A stretch of DNA of 64,000 bases from Oscillospiraceae bacterium (lineage in GTDB: Bacteria; Bacillota; Clostridia; Oscillospirales; Ruminococcaceae): the NCBI GenBank assembly GCA_025758045.1, contig CP107208.1, positions 496,001 to 560,000 on the forward strand, read 5' to 3'. Positions 54,955 to 63,942 of the stretch are shown piece after piece. Positions within the stretch are counted from its first letter, which is position 1. The number at the start of each line of letters is the position of its first letter. The position numbers and the translations under genes were made by a program. The notes beneath the pieces are model-generated. The model searched no databases. It was not told where the DNA came from and saw nothing but the letters and a program-made list of their open reading frames with translations.

Positions 54955-56340
54955 TTATGCCTTATATCCCTTTTCGCAGATTACATTGACCACTTCATCA
55001 ACATACTTCTGGCAAGTATTATGGTCAGGTGCTTCCACCATGACACGCACCACCGGTTCAGTACCGGATTCACGCACCAGAATACGACCAGTATCGCCCA
55101 GTGCCTCAGCAACCTTAGACACGGCTTCCTGCACAGCAGGATCATTCTGTGCAGCCTTCTTATCGGTCACACGAACATTCTCCAACACCTGCGGATAGAT
55201 CTTCAGCGGTGCCGCCAGTTCGCTCATCGGCTTCTTCTTAGCCAGCATGACTTCCATCATCTTCAGGCTGGTCAGGATACCATCGCCGGTGCTGGCGTAC
55301 TTGGAGAAGATTATATGGCCGCTCTGCTCGCCACCGATACGGCAGCCGTTCTTGGCCATGTACTCGTAGACATACTTGTCGCCAACGGCAGTCTTAGCGT
55401 AGCCAATGCCCTGCTCATCAAACGCTTTGTACAGACCAAAGTTGGACATGACAGTCGTAACCACAGTATTGGTCAGCAGCTTGCCACGCTCTTTCATATA
55501 GCAGCCATAGATATACAGGATATGGTCGCCAGTGATGACATTACCCTTCTCGTCCACGCACAGGCAGCGGTCGGCGTCACCATCGTAGGCAAAGCCAACA
55601 TCCAAGCCCTTCTCCACTACGAACTTCTGCAGACCCTCGATGTGGGTGGAGCCAGCATTGTTGTTGATGTTCAGACCGTTCGGCTTGTTATTGATAACGT
55701 AGGTATCTGCACCCAGAGCATCGAAAACGCTCTTCGCGATGTTCCAAGAACTGCCGTTGGCGCAGTCCAGACCGACCTTGACACCCTTGAAGGAATAGAT
55801 GCCCAGAGAGATCAGGTAACCCATGTAGCGGTTGCGGCCAGCCACGTAGTCCACCGTGCAGCCGATATGCTCACGGTGTGCAAAGGGCAGTTCCGGCCAG
55901 TCCTTATCAAAGACATGGAGCTTGCCATCGATATAATCCTCCACCAACAGCAGAGTCTCCTCCGGCATTTTTTCGCCGTAGCAGTCAATCAGTTTAATGC
56001 CATTGTCGTAGTACGGATTGTGGCTGGCGGAGATCATGATGCCGCAGTCAAAGTCATCCACACGAGCAATATAAGCCACGCTGGGCGTAGTAGTGACGTG
56101 CAGCAGGTAGGCGTCTGCGCCGGAAGCAGTCAGACCTGCAACCAGACTATATTCAAACATATAGGAGCTGCGGCGGGTATCCTTGCCGATGACAATGCGA
56201 GCAGGGTCAGTATCACCATTGCGCTCACGCAGTGCGTTATAATACCAGCCCAAGAAGCGGCCAACCTTATAGGCGTGATCCGCTGTTAATGTAATACCGG
56301 CTTCTCCACGGAAGCCGTCGGTTCCAAAATACTTTCCCAT
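54955..56340 (-). CDS. glmM: Phosphoglucosamine mutase
   Basis: A 461-residue enzyme that converts glucosamine-6-phosphate to glucosamine-1-phosphate for UDP-GlcNAc. Typical motifs are GKYFGTDGFRGEAG, the catalytic Ser in ISASHNPYYDNG (S106), the metal loop AYDGDADRC, GGEQSGHIIF and RESGTEPVVRVM. The start is 34 bases downstream of the acyltransferase gene stop. Gene pairing with glmS is common and provides the precursor for wall and capsule synthesis. Confidence 0.96.
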   Translation of the reverse strand: MGKYFGTDGFRGEAGITLTADHAYKVGRFLGWYYNALRERNGDTDPARIVIGKDTRRSSYMFEYSLVAGLTASGADAYLLHVTTTPSVAYIARVDDFDCGIMISASHNPYYDNGIKLIDCYGEKMPEETLLLVEDYIDGKLHVFDKDWPELPFAHREHIGCTVDYVAGRNRYMGYLISLGIYSFKGVKVGLDCANGSSWNIAKSVFDALGADTYVINNKPNGLNINNNAGSTHIEGLQKFVVEKGLDVGFAYDGDADRCLCVDEKGNVITGDHILYIYGCYMKERGKLLTNTVVTTVMSNFGLYKAFDEQGIGYAKTAVGDKYVYEYMAKNGCRIGGEQSGHIIFSKYASTGDGILTSLKMMEVMLAKKKPMSELAAPLKIYPQVLENVRVTDKKAAQNDPAVQEAVSKVAEALGDTGRILVRESGTEPVVRVMVEAPDHNTCQKYVDEVVNVICEKGYKA

Positions 56341-56374
56341 TGTTTTCTCCTCATATTTTTACAGAATCGTTTCA

Positions 56375-57386
56375 TTATGTTTTAATTTTTCTATACATCA
56401 TCTCCGTTATCTTTATTGTGGACAATGCCAGCAGGATTTCGAGCACGGCACAAAATATATATGCCACCGACCCGCCAGCAAATGTTGTTTGGGGGAAGCG
56501 AACAAATAGGTATTCTCGCAGCAGAAAACCGAAGTAAGTATTAAAAAGATAGCATTCCAACGAAACTGTTCCCAATTTTTTTAAAAAAGCAACCACACAT
56601 TTCGGAAGAAAATCGACTGCATACGATGCCGCAAAGCAAAATGGAACGCTCAGCAGGGAAAAAAATATATTTTCTGTGTAGTCGCTTCCAAATCCAGCTT
56701 TGCGGAACACCACCTGTGCAACGTACACTATGAATATCGCCACGACACCACTTAACGGAACGGGCATATCGGTTCTAACCTTTTTGCCGCAGCAGTATCC
56801 AATCATTATAATAAACACCGTTTGATGCAGCAAATGCAGGTGATCATAAAGTTCGGGGCTTGTATAATAAAGAACAGCACCCAGAAGCAGCCAAATGCTT
56901 CCAGCGATCAATGTTGCTCTTCCTCGATTTTTTGTGTTATCGATGGTTTTTCCATACCATGGCATACACAAATAAACCGGGATCAGCATTGCCAGATACC
57001 ACGGCCCATGATGATAAAGCCAGAAGGAAAGCGTTGAAACATCCATCAAAAATGCCATGATATCTCGTTTTATCAGAATGTCCAGAACAAAATTACAACT
57101 TCCCGATATAATCAGGTAGGGAATGAACGTTCTTTTGATTCTGTTCTTCCAGAATACACTTCGGGGTGTTCCTCTGCTCAAGGAATAATAGCAGCTTATT
57201 CCAGATAAAAAGCCGAAAATCGGCACACCCAACTGCCCATATCGGAGCAGTTTGCTCAGAATTGTTATACCCCCCCCCGGTTTCAGAAGGCAGATACCCT
57301 CCAAAATGAACGAGCAACACAAAAACCGCTGCAATTCCATACAGAAAGCTTCTGTTTTGGGACAGCACTCCGCTTTTTACCATCAT
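56375..57386 (-). pseudogene. Acyltransferase-3 family membrane acetyltransferase, frameshifted by a nine-G run (phase-variable candidate)
   Basis: Frame 1 begins MMVKSGVLSQNRSFLYGIAA and ends in FGGYLPSETGGG. From the run onward frame 2 continues ITILSKLLRYGQLGVPIFGF through about nine membrane spans to the stop. The start overlaps the flippase stop as ATGA. At the run (57270-57278, nine G on the coding strand) nine G leaves the two frames out of register; eight G gives ETGGGITIL in one frame and a protein of 336 residues. The family O-acetylates sugars or peptidoglycan. Without the shift the gene is off. A truncated form could start at 57340 but lacks the first span. Confidence 0.75.
57270..57278 (-). 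repeat. Poly-G tract in the acyltransferase gene
   Basis: Nine consecutive G on the coding strand between ACC and TATAAC. Such a tract is prone to slipped-strand changes, and the reading frame depends on its length. Confidence 0.85.
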
Positions 57387-58816
57387 TTTGATTCTCCACG
57401 CTCCTTTCTAAACATTCCTGCAAACTCCATCAAGAAGCGATAGTTTAATGCCAAAGCCACTGCCGCCACGAATATCAATCCTGCGACTTCTGCCCAAATT
57501 TTTCCGGAATAGTACGATGCAATTGCAGTTGCCAGCATCACTATCAACAGCAACAGTTTTTTCCATGACATCGTAATACGGCAGTGACGCTTGTTTACAT
57601 CCCACAGACGCCAGAAACTGATTGCCATATATCCGCAAATCGAGGATATCGGTGCCGCATACATTCCAATCTGGTTTACAAGTGCAAAGTCTACCACGAC
57701 ATTAATCACAGCCGCAGCCATTGTCGAAAACGCCACCTGCTTTGTTTCATTTTCAACCAGATAAATTGCCGAGATCATACCGATCACTGCGTTAAAGAAC
57801 ACGGCAATCATATACCAGGGAATCAAGCCGTACGCCTCTGTAAAAGACTCATTGACGATGATTGTAAAAATCAATGGGATGCATACGATAATACCAATTG
57901 CAATGCTTGCAAAGAAGGTGATCATTTTATCGAACATCTCACAGACATATTCTGGTCCGCCTTCATCTTTATAATGAAGTACGACCTGCTCTGTCCACGA
58001 CGTATTGAAAATCGAGAAAAATGTCGTATAAATCGTAGATATCTTCGCTGCAACTGCAATCAGTCCATTGGCTGCAATCGAAACAAATGTAGAAATGATC
58101 ATGCGGTCTGAAGAATGGATCACCGTCCAGGAAAGCTCATTCGGAACAAGCGGGATCGCATAGTTCATCACCATTTTCATATCTTTTTTGTTTGCAGCCT
58201 TGATGTCAAAGTATTTCCAGATCCTTGTACACACAAAAATGTATGTGCCGCCGATCAACGGTCCAACGATCTGCGACACGAGCATTGCCGAAACACCCAA
58301 ACGCATAATTGCAACAAAGAGGATATTCAGCACGATCATCACGAATGCTGAGATAAAGTTGCCTGCCGCATAGACCGTGTTGTTTCCCAAACCTCTTGCA
58401 ATTCCAGCAGCAGTCTGCAAGAAAATGGATGCAAGCACATAGATCAACAAGAACCACTTATAATCGATCGTGATAAAGGGATGCACCAGCAAAAAAACAA
58501 TGATATATCCAACAAATATCACTATGGTTTCCAGAATGACCGTAGAAGATATTTCTCTCAGTCTATGCTCATCATCCCGGCAGGTAACGAGAAAGCGAAA
58601 TACCGCCTGACTCATTTGCAAACCAATCACGACCGCAATGAGTGACGCATATGTAGTCAACAGATCTACCAGACCATATTCTTCGGTAGTCAGCAGTGCT
58701 GTATACAGCGGCAGCAGCAAAAAGTTTACGATTTTCGTACTGACCTGGCCGATCGCAATGATACCGGTATTTTTAAACAACGCCTTACTTGTTGACGAAT
58801 TATTGATTTTTTTCAT
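57383..58816 (-). CDS. Polysaccharide flippase (Wzx/MATE-like, oligosaccharide export)
   Basis: A 477-residue membrane protein with about 14 hydrophobic segments. It starts with a hydrophilic SSTSKALFKNTGIIAIGQVSTKIVNFLLLPLYTALLTTEEYG, the signature of polysaccharide export flippases. It flips lipid-linked repeat units across the membrane. It overlaps the acyltransferase gene and follows the FrhB-like gene by 19 bases. All spans appear intact. Confidence 0.92.
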   Translation of the reverse strand: MKKINNSSTSKALFKNTGIIAIGQVSTKIVNFLLLPLYTALLTTEEYGLVDLLTTYASLIAVVIGLQMSQAVFRFLVTCRDDEHRLREISSTVILETIVIFVGYIIVFLLVHPFITIDYKWFLLIYVLASIFLQTAAGIARGLGNNTVYAAGNFISAFVMIVLNILFVAIMRLGVSAMLVSQIVGPLIGGTYIFVCTRIWKYFDIKAANKKDMKMVMNYAIPLVPNELSWTVIHSSDRMIISTFVSIAANGLIAVAAKISTIYTTFFSIFNTSWTEQVVLHYKDEGGPEYVCEMFDKMITFFASIAIGIIVCIPLIFTIIVNESFTEAYGLIPWYMIAVFFNAVIGMISAIYLVENETKQVAFSTMAAAVINVVVDFALVNQIGMYAAPISSICGYMAISFWRLWDVNKRHCRITMSWKKLLLLIVMLATAIASYYSGKIWAEVAGLIFVAAVALALNYRFLMEFAGMFRKERGESK

Positions 58817-58835
58817 GATTTCTTTTCCTTATTTG

Positions 58836-60071
58836 TTACGCGGAAAAATATTTTGCTCCCTTTTTGATTATTTTCTTAAGTTTTGTCGGCACCAGTTTTC
58901 GGCACGCCAACCGTATTTCCTTCACATGCAATGTACGTATCACAAAATAGCGCTGCATTTCCTTCTTGCAGGCGCACTGAACCGAAGCATCAAATCCGTT
59001 TCCTTCCGAATATAGCTTGAGAAACTCTTTTCGGTGCACATTCGGAGCTGAAGGGCCCCGCAGTTGTTTTTCAAACCGGTATGCCTCTTCGGCAGGTCTG
59101 CGATACAGTTGGATTTTTTCTTTTTGCTGAAGGGTGTCCAGCAAAAATCGGCCTTTGGGAGTAGATGGGATAACACAAGATACCGACCTGTTCTCCTCTG
59201 TCCACGGTTCCAGTCTGCCTAACCCGCTGAAATCGGAGATCGTCAAATCTCCCACTCTTTCTGCTCTTGCATATCTGCAATGATAGCAATTTTCCCGGTA
59301 AGTCAGCATCTTATGGTATCCCACCTGATACGAATCAAGATATTCCACTGGTGCAGAATAAAAGACTCGATTTCCTCCGCGCAATGTAAAAATGAAACTG
59401 TTTGTTCCGTACTGCGGATCGCGAAAGAAAACAGTTTCTGCTTCTTCGTTTTTCTTTTCCTCGATGCTGTGGATATGTTCCTTCAGGTACCGTGCCGAAC
59501 AGGTTCCATGACAAATGATGTCCACCAAAAGCAGATTTTCATATTCTTTCCCAAGATATGCCCGAACACCGGCAACATGGCAGGGCAATCCAATAAACAA
59601 AACATTTTCTCCTGCGTTCAAGTATCTCGCAATCGATGCATATGTATCCCCCATTTTACTGAATACATACTTGGAATTTTGGCAGGCTTCTATATCCTTT
59701 TTATTTTGCACCTCAAAATAATGTGCCTCATGCGCTTTGTCCAATTTAACGCCGAACGCATGCATCCCATTTTTCAGAGCAAACTGATACAATTCCGCTG
59801 CAATTCCGCCGGAAGCACTTTTTCTGCGCGTGTCTGCATCGGTGCTCCATGCCGCATAAACTTCTTCTGCCCGCTTTTCTGGGAAGAAGCTGTTGTTCAG
59901 GTGGCACACTTTCTGGCATTTTCCGCATCGGATGCACAAAGATTCGTCAATTTTCGGAAACTCTTCACCATACTCATTTTCTGAGACCGAAATGGCATGT
60001 TTAGGGCAAGCGCTCAGACATGCCATGCAACCGGTGCACCTATTATGTTCCGGTAAGCTGATTATTCTCAT
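58836..60071 (-). CDS. Iron-sulfur, FrhB-like (coenzyme F420 hydrogenase beta-subunit family) protein
   Basis: A 411-residue protein. The N-terminus has two 4Fe-4S ferredoxin motifs, CTGCMACLSACP (near 12-23) and CIRCGKCQKVC (near 46-56). Further conserved cysteines lie in NCYHCRYARAERVGDLTISDF. The FrhB-type centre (SASGGIAAELYQFALKNGMHAFG, VLFIGLPCHVAGVRAYLG) is flavin-binding in relatives. In exopolysaccharide loci such proteins occur beside pyruvyl transferases and may supply a reduced cofactor. The exact reaction is unknown. Confidence 0.85.
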   Translation of the reverse strand: MRIISLPEHNRCTGCMACLSACPKHAISVSENEYGEEFPKIDESLCIRCGKCQKVCHLNNSFFPEKRAEEVYAAWSTDADTRRKSASGGIAAELYQFALKNGMHAFGVKLDKAHEAHYFEVQNKKDIEACQNSKYVFSKMGDTYASIARYLNAGENVLFIGLPCHVAGVRAYLGKEYENLLLVDIICHGTCSARYLKEHIHSIEEKKNEEAETVFFRDPQYGTNSFIFTLRGGNRVFYSAPVEYLDSYQVGYHKMLTYRENCYHCRYARAERVGDLTISDFSGLGRLEPWTEENRSVSCVIPSTPKGRFLLDTLQQKEKIQLYRRPAEEAYRFEKQLRGPSAPNVHRKEFLKLYSEGNGFDASVQCACKKEMQRYFVIRTLHVKEIRLACRKLVPTKLKKIIKKGAKYFSA

Positions 60072-60190
60072 CCTTTTTCTCCATCTTAGACTTATTTATT
60101 GTACTCCCAAAACTCCGTGCAGCCAAAACGGCATTTTACAATCTGCAACCTCATACTACTGATCTCACATAAAAACTAGGTTGCCATTAT

Positions 60191-61264
60191 TCAGGCTTTC
60201 AGCATTTCCTTCAAAACTATAACCGACTCCTGTCGGAAATCCTGAAGTTTTCTGTCCACGATGGCGTAATCTATCTTTTTACACGCTCTCACATCCAGTT
60301 CATCACCACAGCGATCCAAAACACCCAATCTCTTTGCAAGCGAGATCACCCTCGACTTATGGGCTCTCGTATAAAAGAAAAACTGTCTATGGAAATATAT
60401 CGAAAACAGCATTCCATGATAAGATGCCGTAAAGACCATGGAGGCATGTTTGATCAAGCCCAGAAACTGCTCCAGTGAAGTGGGCTTTACATTTTTTGCA
60501 TTTTTTGCCGGTCTGTAATAATTGATGTAATATACTTTTTTATTATTTGCCTTCGCATAAGAAATTGCATCATGCAGGCATTTATGGTCATCACTGTCGA
60601 AATAAACCAGCACATAGTCATCCTCTGGATAACTGCTGGGCGGAATCGCTCGTTCCCACTCTTCCGTCGTCAGGAGCAATGTAGGGTCGCATACCTGTTC
60701 TGCTTCTCTGCCAGAGATTTGCCACACCCATGATACTGCTTCATCTTCCCGAACTGCAATTCTTTGAAAAGACTTTAGTAATCCAGAAAGTTTTTCTTCA
60801 TTCTCCCGAATGTCACAGTTTCCTACGGACGAAGAAAATGCATATTTTTTGGAATCATCTCTTACAAAATCCAGAAAATAAGTATAGTCATCCTCTGTAA
60901 TATCTCTGCCCCAGACGATATCACTGCCTACAATGATTTTACTGTAATCCGGCTCCGCTTCCCAAATATTATCCGGCTCGTATGGTTTGGACAGCATCAT
61001 TTTTTCTTTCCCAAACTGCTCCAACTTTTGGGCTTTTCGTTTGATCGCCGGACCATAAAGACACTGACGAACGATTCCTTTCGGGTCGGACAGTCTTAAT
61101 TCCGGTTTTAGATTTTCTCTTTTTTCGATTGCAGGGCACCGATAGTCAATAATTTCACACGAATACCCCAAATCTCTTATTTTTTCATACAGACCATACG
61201 CCTGAAGGCTTGAGCCAAAATTGGAAGTCCGATGAAATGTTAATACACCGATTTTACGATCCAT
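60191..61264 (-). CDS. Polysaccharide pyruvyl transferase family protein
   Basis: A 357-residue protein of the CsaB/WcaK-type pyruvyl transferase family. It begins with IGVLTFHRTSNFGSSLQAYGLY, has IIVGSDIVWGRDITEDD and the C-terminal VFTASYHGMLFSIYFHRQFFFYT segment typical of the family. It probably adds pyruvate ketals to sugars, giving the polysaccharide negative charge. It lies between the FrhB-like protein and the polymerase. Confidence 0.88.
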   Translation of the reverse strand: MDRKIGVLTFHRTSNFGSSLQAYGLYEKIRDLGYSCEIIDYRCPAIEKRENLKPELRLSDPKGIVRQCLYGPAIKRKAQKLEQFGKEKMMLSKPYEPDNIWEAEPDYSKIIVGSDIVWGRDITEDDYTYFLDFVRDDSKKYAFSSSVGNCDIRENEEKLSGLLKSFQRIAVREDEAVSWVWQISGREAEQVCDPTLLLTTEEWERAIPPSSYPEDDYVLVYFDSDDHKCLHDAISYAKANNKKVYYINYYRPAKNAKNVKPTSLEQFLGLIKHASMVFTASYHGMLFSIYFHRQFFFYTRAHKSRVISLAKRLGVLDRCGDELDVRACKKIDYAIVDRKLQDFRQESVIVLKEMLKA

Positions 61265-61282
61265 TTTTCTCCCCTTTTTTCT

Positions 61283-62473
61283 TTATTTTATCGCGCTAGA
61301 AACGGCATATTCTTGTCTTTTTTCCAAACACTTGTGAGAATCCGCAATAAGCAAATATAAGAAATAAATAATCGAATATCCAATAAATTCTTCTGAAAAT
61401 CCCATAATATTCATGACCACAAGTGTCATCAGCATAAATCCCTGTAAATAATATTTTTTATGCTTCTGATTTGTTTTAAAGCACATAAAAATAATCAACG
61501 AATATGCCGCCATTCCAAGGATGCCGGAACGAAGTAAAATGCCAGCAAACAAATTATGTGCACTCCTATTTGTTGGCTGCCAAACCGCCAAATAAACTTT
61601 TGTGCCAAGTCCATACCCTAAAAATGGTCTGTTTATAATCTTGATAAATGCCATCTGCCATATCTGTGTCCGCCCGTTAAAGTCACCACTTTCGCCCAAC
61701 ACAGCAGTAACAAAGTAGTTCACGAATCCAACAGACGTACCTGCCATCAACAAAACGATCAACACTGTAGAAACCCAGAATCCATTTTCGACAATAACTT
61801 CTGAGATCATTTTAGACCTTGATACAACAAACATTGCTCCGATCATCAACACCAGACAAACTGCCGCCGTTGAAATGAAGATTTGCATCAAGTAAGCGAT
61901 CGTACTCCCAACTGCCAGTAAAAGCCAAAATTTTGCTTTCCATTTATCTTTCTTCGGGCAAATGCTCAAATAGGTGTAATCAAACGCAAGCGCCGGAATC
62001 ATGTAATATGTAATCGTCGTTTTAGAACCTATGAAGCAGTTTATGACCTCATCTGTTACATAACCCAGATCTAATCCTGGCAAGATGAATGTCATGGCAT
62101 CTAGCAGCAAAAAAACAGAGAGCATTATACCCATCGTTTTGCAGATCCCGGTTGGATCCCGTTTCATAAAATACTGAAGAACCACGATTCCTGTAAATGT
62201 GCATCGAAACAGATAGGAATAGTCTGCCGTCAAACTTCCCTGATAGGAAAACGTCGTAATTCCAAGGACGACCAAAAAAAGCAAAATAATATTGCCTTCC
62301 ACCTCCTGATACTGCCGATCCAAAAGATAGACTACTACACAGCAAAAGAAGGAAGCGCTTCTAATATATCCGCAGAAAGAATGTACCCACGTACCAATAA
62401 ACGCCGTCGGTTCCAAAATCGCAAACAGCACAACTGCCGCAAAAAACAAGTATATTGTTTTCTTTTTTACCAC
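61283..62473 (-). CDS. Polysaccharide polymerase (Wzy/O-antigen ligase-like)
   Basis: About 396 residues starting at GTG 62473 (MVKKKTIYLFFAAVV), where AGAGGAAG gives a better ribosome binding site than the longer frame from 62512. There are around ten membrane spans, and a periplasmic-type loop contains GDFNGRTQIWQMAFIKIINRPFLGYGLGTK and NRSAHNLFAGILLRSG, typical of O-antigen polymerases/ligases. It should join repeat units outside the membrane. It follows the acetyltransferase directly. Confidence 0.85.
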   Translation of the reverse strand: MVKKKTIYLFFAAVVLFAILEPTAFIGTWVHSFCGYIRSASFFCCVVVYLLDRQYQEVEGNIILLFLVVLGITTFSYQGSLTADYSYLFRCTFTGIVVLQYFMKRDPTGICKTMGIMLSVFLLLDAMTFILPGLDLGYVTDEVINCFIGSKTTITYYMIPALAFDYTYLSICPKKDKWKAKFWLLLAVGSTIAYLMQIFISTAAVCLVLMIGAMFVVSRSKMISEVIVENGFWVSTVLIVLLMAGTSVGFVNYFVTAVLGESGDFNGRTQIWQMAFIKIINRPFLGYGLGTKVYLAVWQPTNRSAHNLFAGILLRSGILGMAAYSLIIFMCFKTNQKHKKYYLQGFMLMTLVVMNIMGFSEEFIGYSIIYFLYLLIADSHKCLEKRQEYAVSSAIK

Positions 62474-62512
62474 TTTTTCACTTCCTCTCATTATTTCATT
62501 TTTACAAACCAC

Positions 62513-63020
62513 TTATTTTTTAAATAAGTATTGTTTCAAATAGACTTTTTTGTCTGCCTGATAGGCATCTTTATCATAAGGCTCCATTTCATGCAGACTT
62601 TTCAGCGCATATTCTTCTGTTGTCATTATTACTTTTGCCGGTACTCCGCATGCTACCATTCCATCGGGAACATCCTTTGTAACCACACTGCCTGCACCGA
62701 TCACACACCGTTCCCCGATATGAACTCCTGGCATAATAATTGATTTGCATCCTATAAATGTGCGATTTCCTACTTCAATTCTTCCGTATTTTATTACATC
62801 TCTATATTCTTTCCTGTCACGGAATGCCCATGTTCCTCCATCATGGTTCACAAACGTAACATCAAACGAAATACGAACGTCATCTCCTAGCTTGATTAGA
62901 TAGGGTTCCGAGCCAAAGTTTACCCCCCCCCATCACACTAACACGCTCACCTTCTACCATACCAGCTTTCAGAGCTTCTTTATGCGAATCAGTAAAGATT
63001 TTTTTGATTTTATTCAGCAT
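62513..63020 (-). pseudogene. Hexapeptide-repeat acetyltransferase, frameshifted by a nine-G run (phase-variable candidate)
   Basis: Start MLNKIKKIFTDSHKEALKAG at 63020, with AGGAAGTATAAAA upstream; frame 1 ends at VSVMGGGKLW. The body frame has VNFGSEPYLIKLGDDVRISF, FVNHDGGTWAFRDRKEY and the left-handed helix repeats IGCKSIIMPGVHIGERCVIGAGSVVTKDVPDGMVACGVPAKV, ending at 62513. At 62923-62931 the coding strand has nine G; eight G gives MGGVNFGSEP and a normal 168-residue enzyme. With nine, the body frame is closed by TGA upstream. It is the O-acetyl decoration gene of the operon, 11 bases inside the deacetylase-like gene. Confidence 0.75.
62923..62931 (-). repeat. Poly-G tract in the acetyltransferase gene
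   Basis: Nine G on the coding strand directly after AT, where the first G completes an ATG codon. It has the same length as the tract in the acyltransferase gene. Length decides the reading frame. Confidence 0.85.
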
Positions 63021-63930
63021 TTTTATACTTCCTTTCAAAGTCAGACAACCCAATTCCCTGATATTTATTTTCAGCGATCATCTGAAAATACCTCTCCAAA
63101 ATCGAGTAAAGCAGTTCTATTTCCTCTTCATCTCGGAAATAAGGACTACCTCCTGCCATAAGCTCTGAAGAATGTACCATAAATTCCAGGTATTCTACCC
63201 CATCCTTTTCCACAGCTCTGGTAAGTCTCAACAGATCCTTCATCGATTTTGTAAATGGCCTCAGCCATATTTCTTGCCCTAAAAGTACCGTCTTGACCTT
63301 ATGTTTTAACGAGCCGCCTGTCATGCATCGAATATGCCGTGTCGTCATCGGCACTTCCAGCAGCCCCTCAACAGGATAATATGGCTTAAGCGGATATTTT
63401 CGATAATCATTCCCGCAATTTTTCATATATCCCGGAATTTTCGAAAGATCCAACTGTGGTGTAACAGAGCAATCCACCTTGATTCCTACCTGTTTCAAGA
63501 TATTAAAATATGCATCATTTGTTGCCCACCGTCCTGAACGATTGGATGTAATATTCATCTCAAAGCGTTCTTGCAGAAGTTTCATCAGTTCCTGCACCTT
63601 TTTTGCCGCAACTTCTTCTGGATACTCTGTAATGTACGGATTCCCGCCGTATCTATTTTCCAGCGCAAATTCAGGCGGAGAATTCCATGCATGAATATGC
63701 ATTCCAATTTCGCATTTTCCTTCTCTCGCTTTTGCAGCTCCATAAGTGACCCACCTATCATCACAGGCCATTTCATAGTTTGTCAGATAGGTTGGAATCA
63801 GCCCATATTTTTCGCAGAGGTTTTGAAATCGAGGGATACTCTTTGCATTCTCCGTTGTTATATCATCACCCGGATGCCACATCCAAAGATTATCGCCTTC
63901 CGTATCAACTGTTATGATAAAATGCTTCAT
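63010..63930 (-). CDS. Polysaccharide deacetylase-like protein
   Basis: A 306-residue NodB/WalW-like protein. ITVDTEGDNLW holds the Asp of the family's metal/catalytic centre, and GMHIHAWNSP supplies the metal-binding histidines. NRSGRWATNDAYFNILKQVGIKVDCSV and VEYLEFMVHSSELMAGG match the remaining motifs. It probably removes acetyl groups from sugars during polysaccharide assembly, or is a structural relative. It overlaps the acetyltransferase start by 11 bases. Confidence 0.8.
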   Translation of the reverse strand: MKHFIITVDTEGDNLWMWHPGDDITTENAKSIPRFQNLCEKYGLIPTYLTNYEMACDDRWVTYGAAKAREGKCEIGMHIHAWNSPPEFALENRYGGNPYITEYPEEVAAKKVQELMKLLQERFEMNITSNRSGRWATNDAYFNILKQVGIKVDCSVTPQLDLSKIPGYMKNCGNDYRKYPLKPYYPVEGLLEVPMTTRHIRCMTGGSLKHKVKTVLLGQEIWLRPFTKSMKDLLRLTRAVEKDGVEYLEFMVHSSELMAGGSPYFRDEEEIELLYSILERYFQMIAENKYQGIGLSDFERKYKNAE

Positions 63931-63942
63931 TTTTTCACGCTT

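Noticed and set aside
54682..56289. 535-codon plus-strand frame
   Set aside because: Antisense of glmM, which has all catalytic motifs. No start signal is seen.
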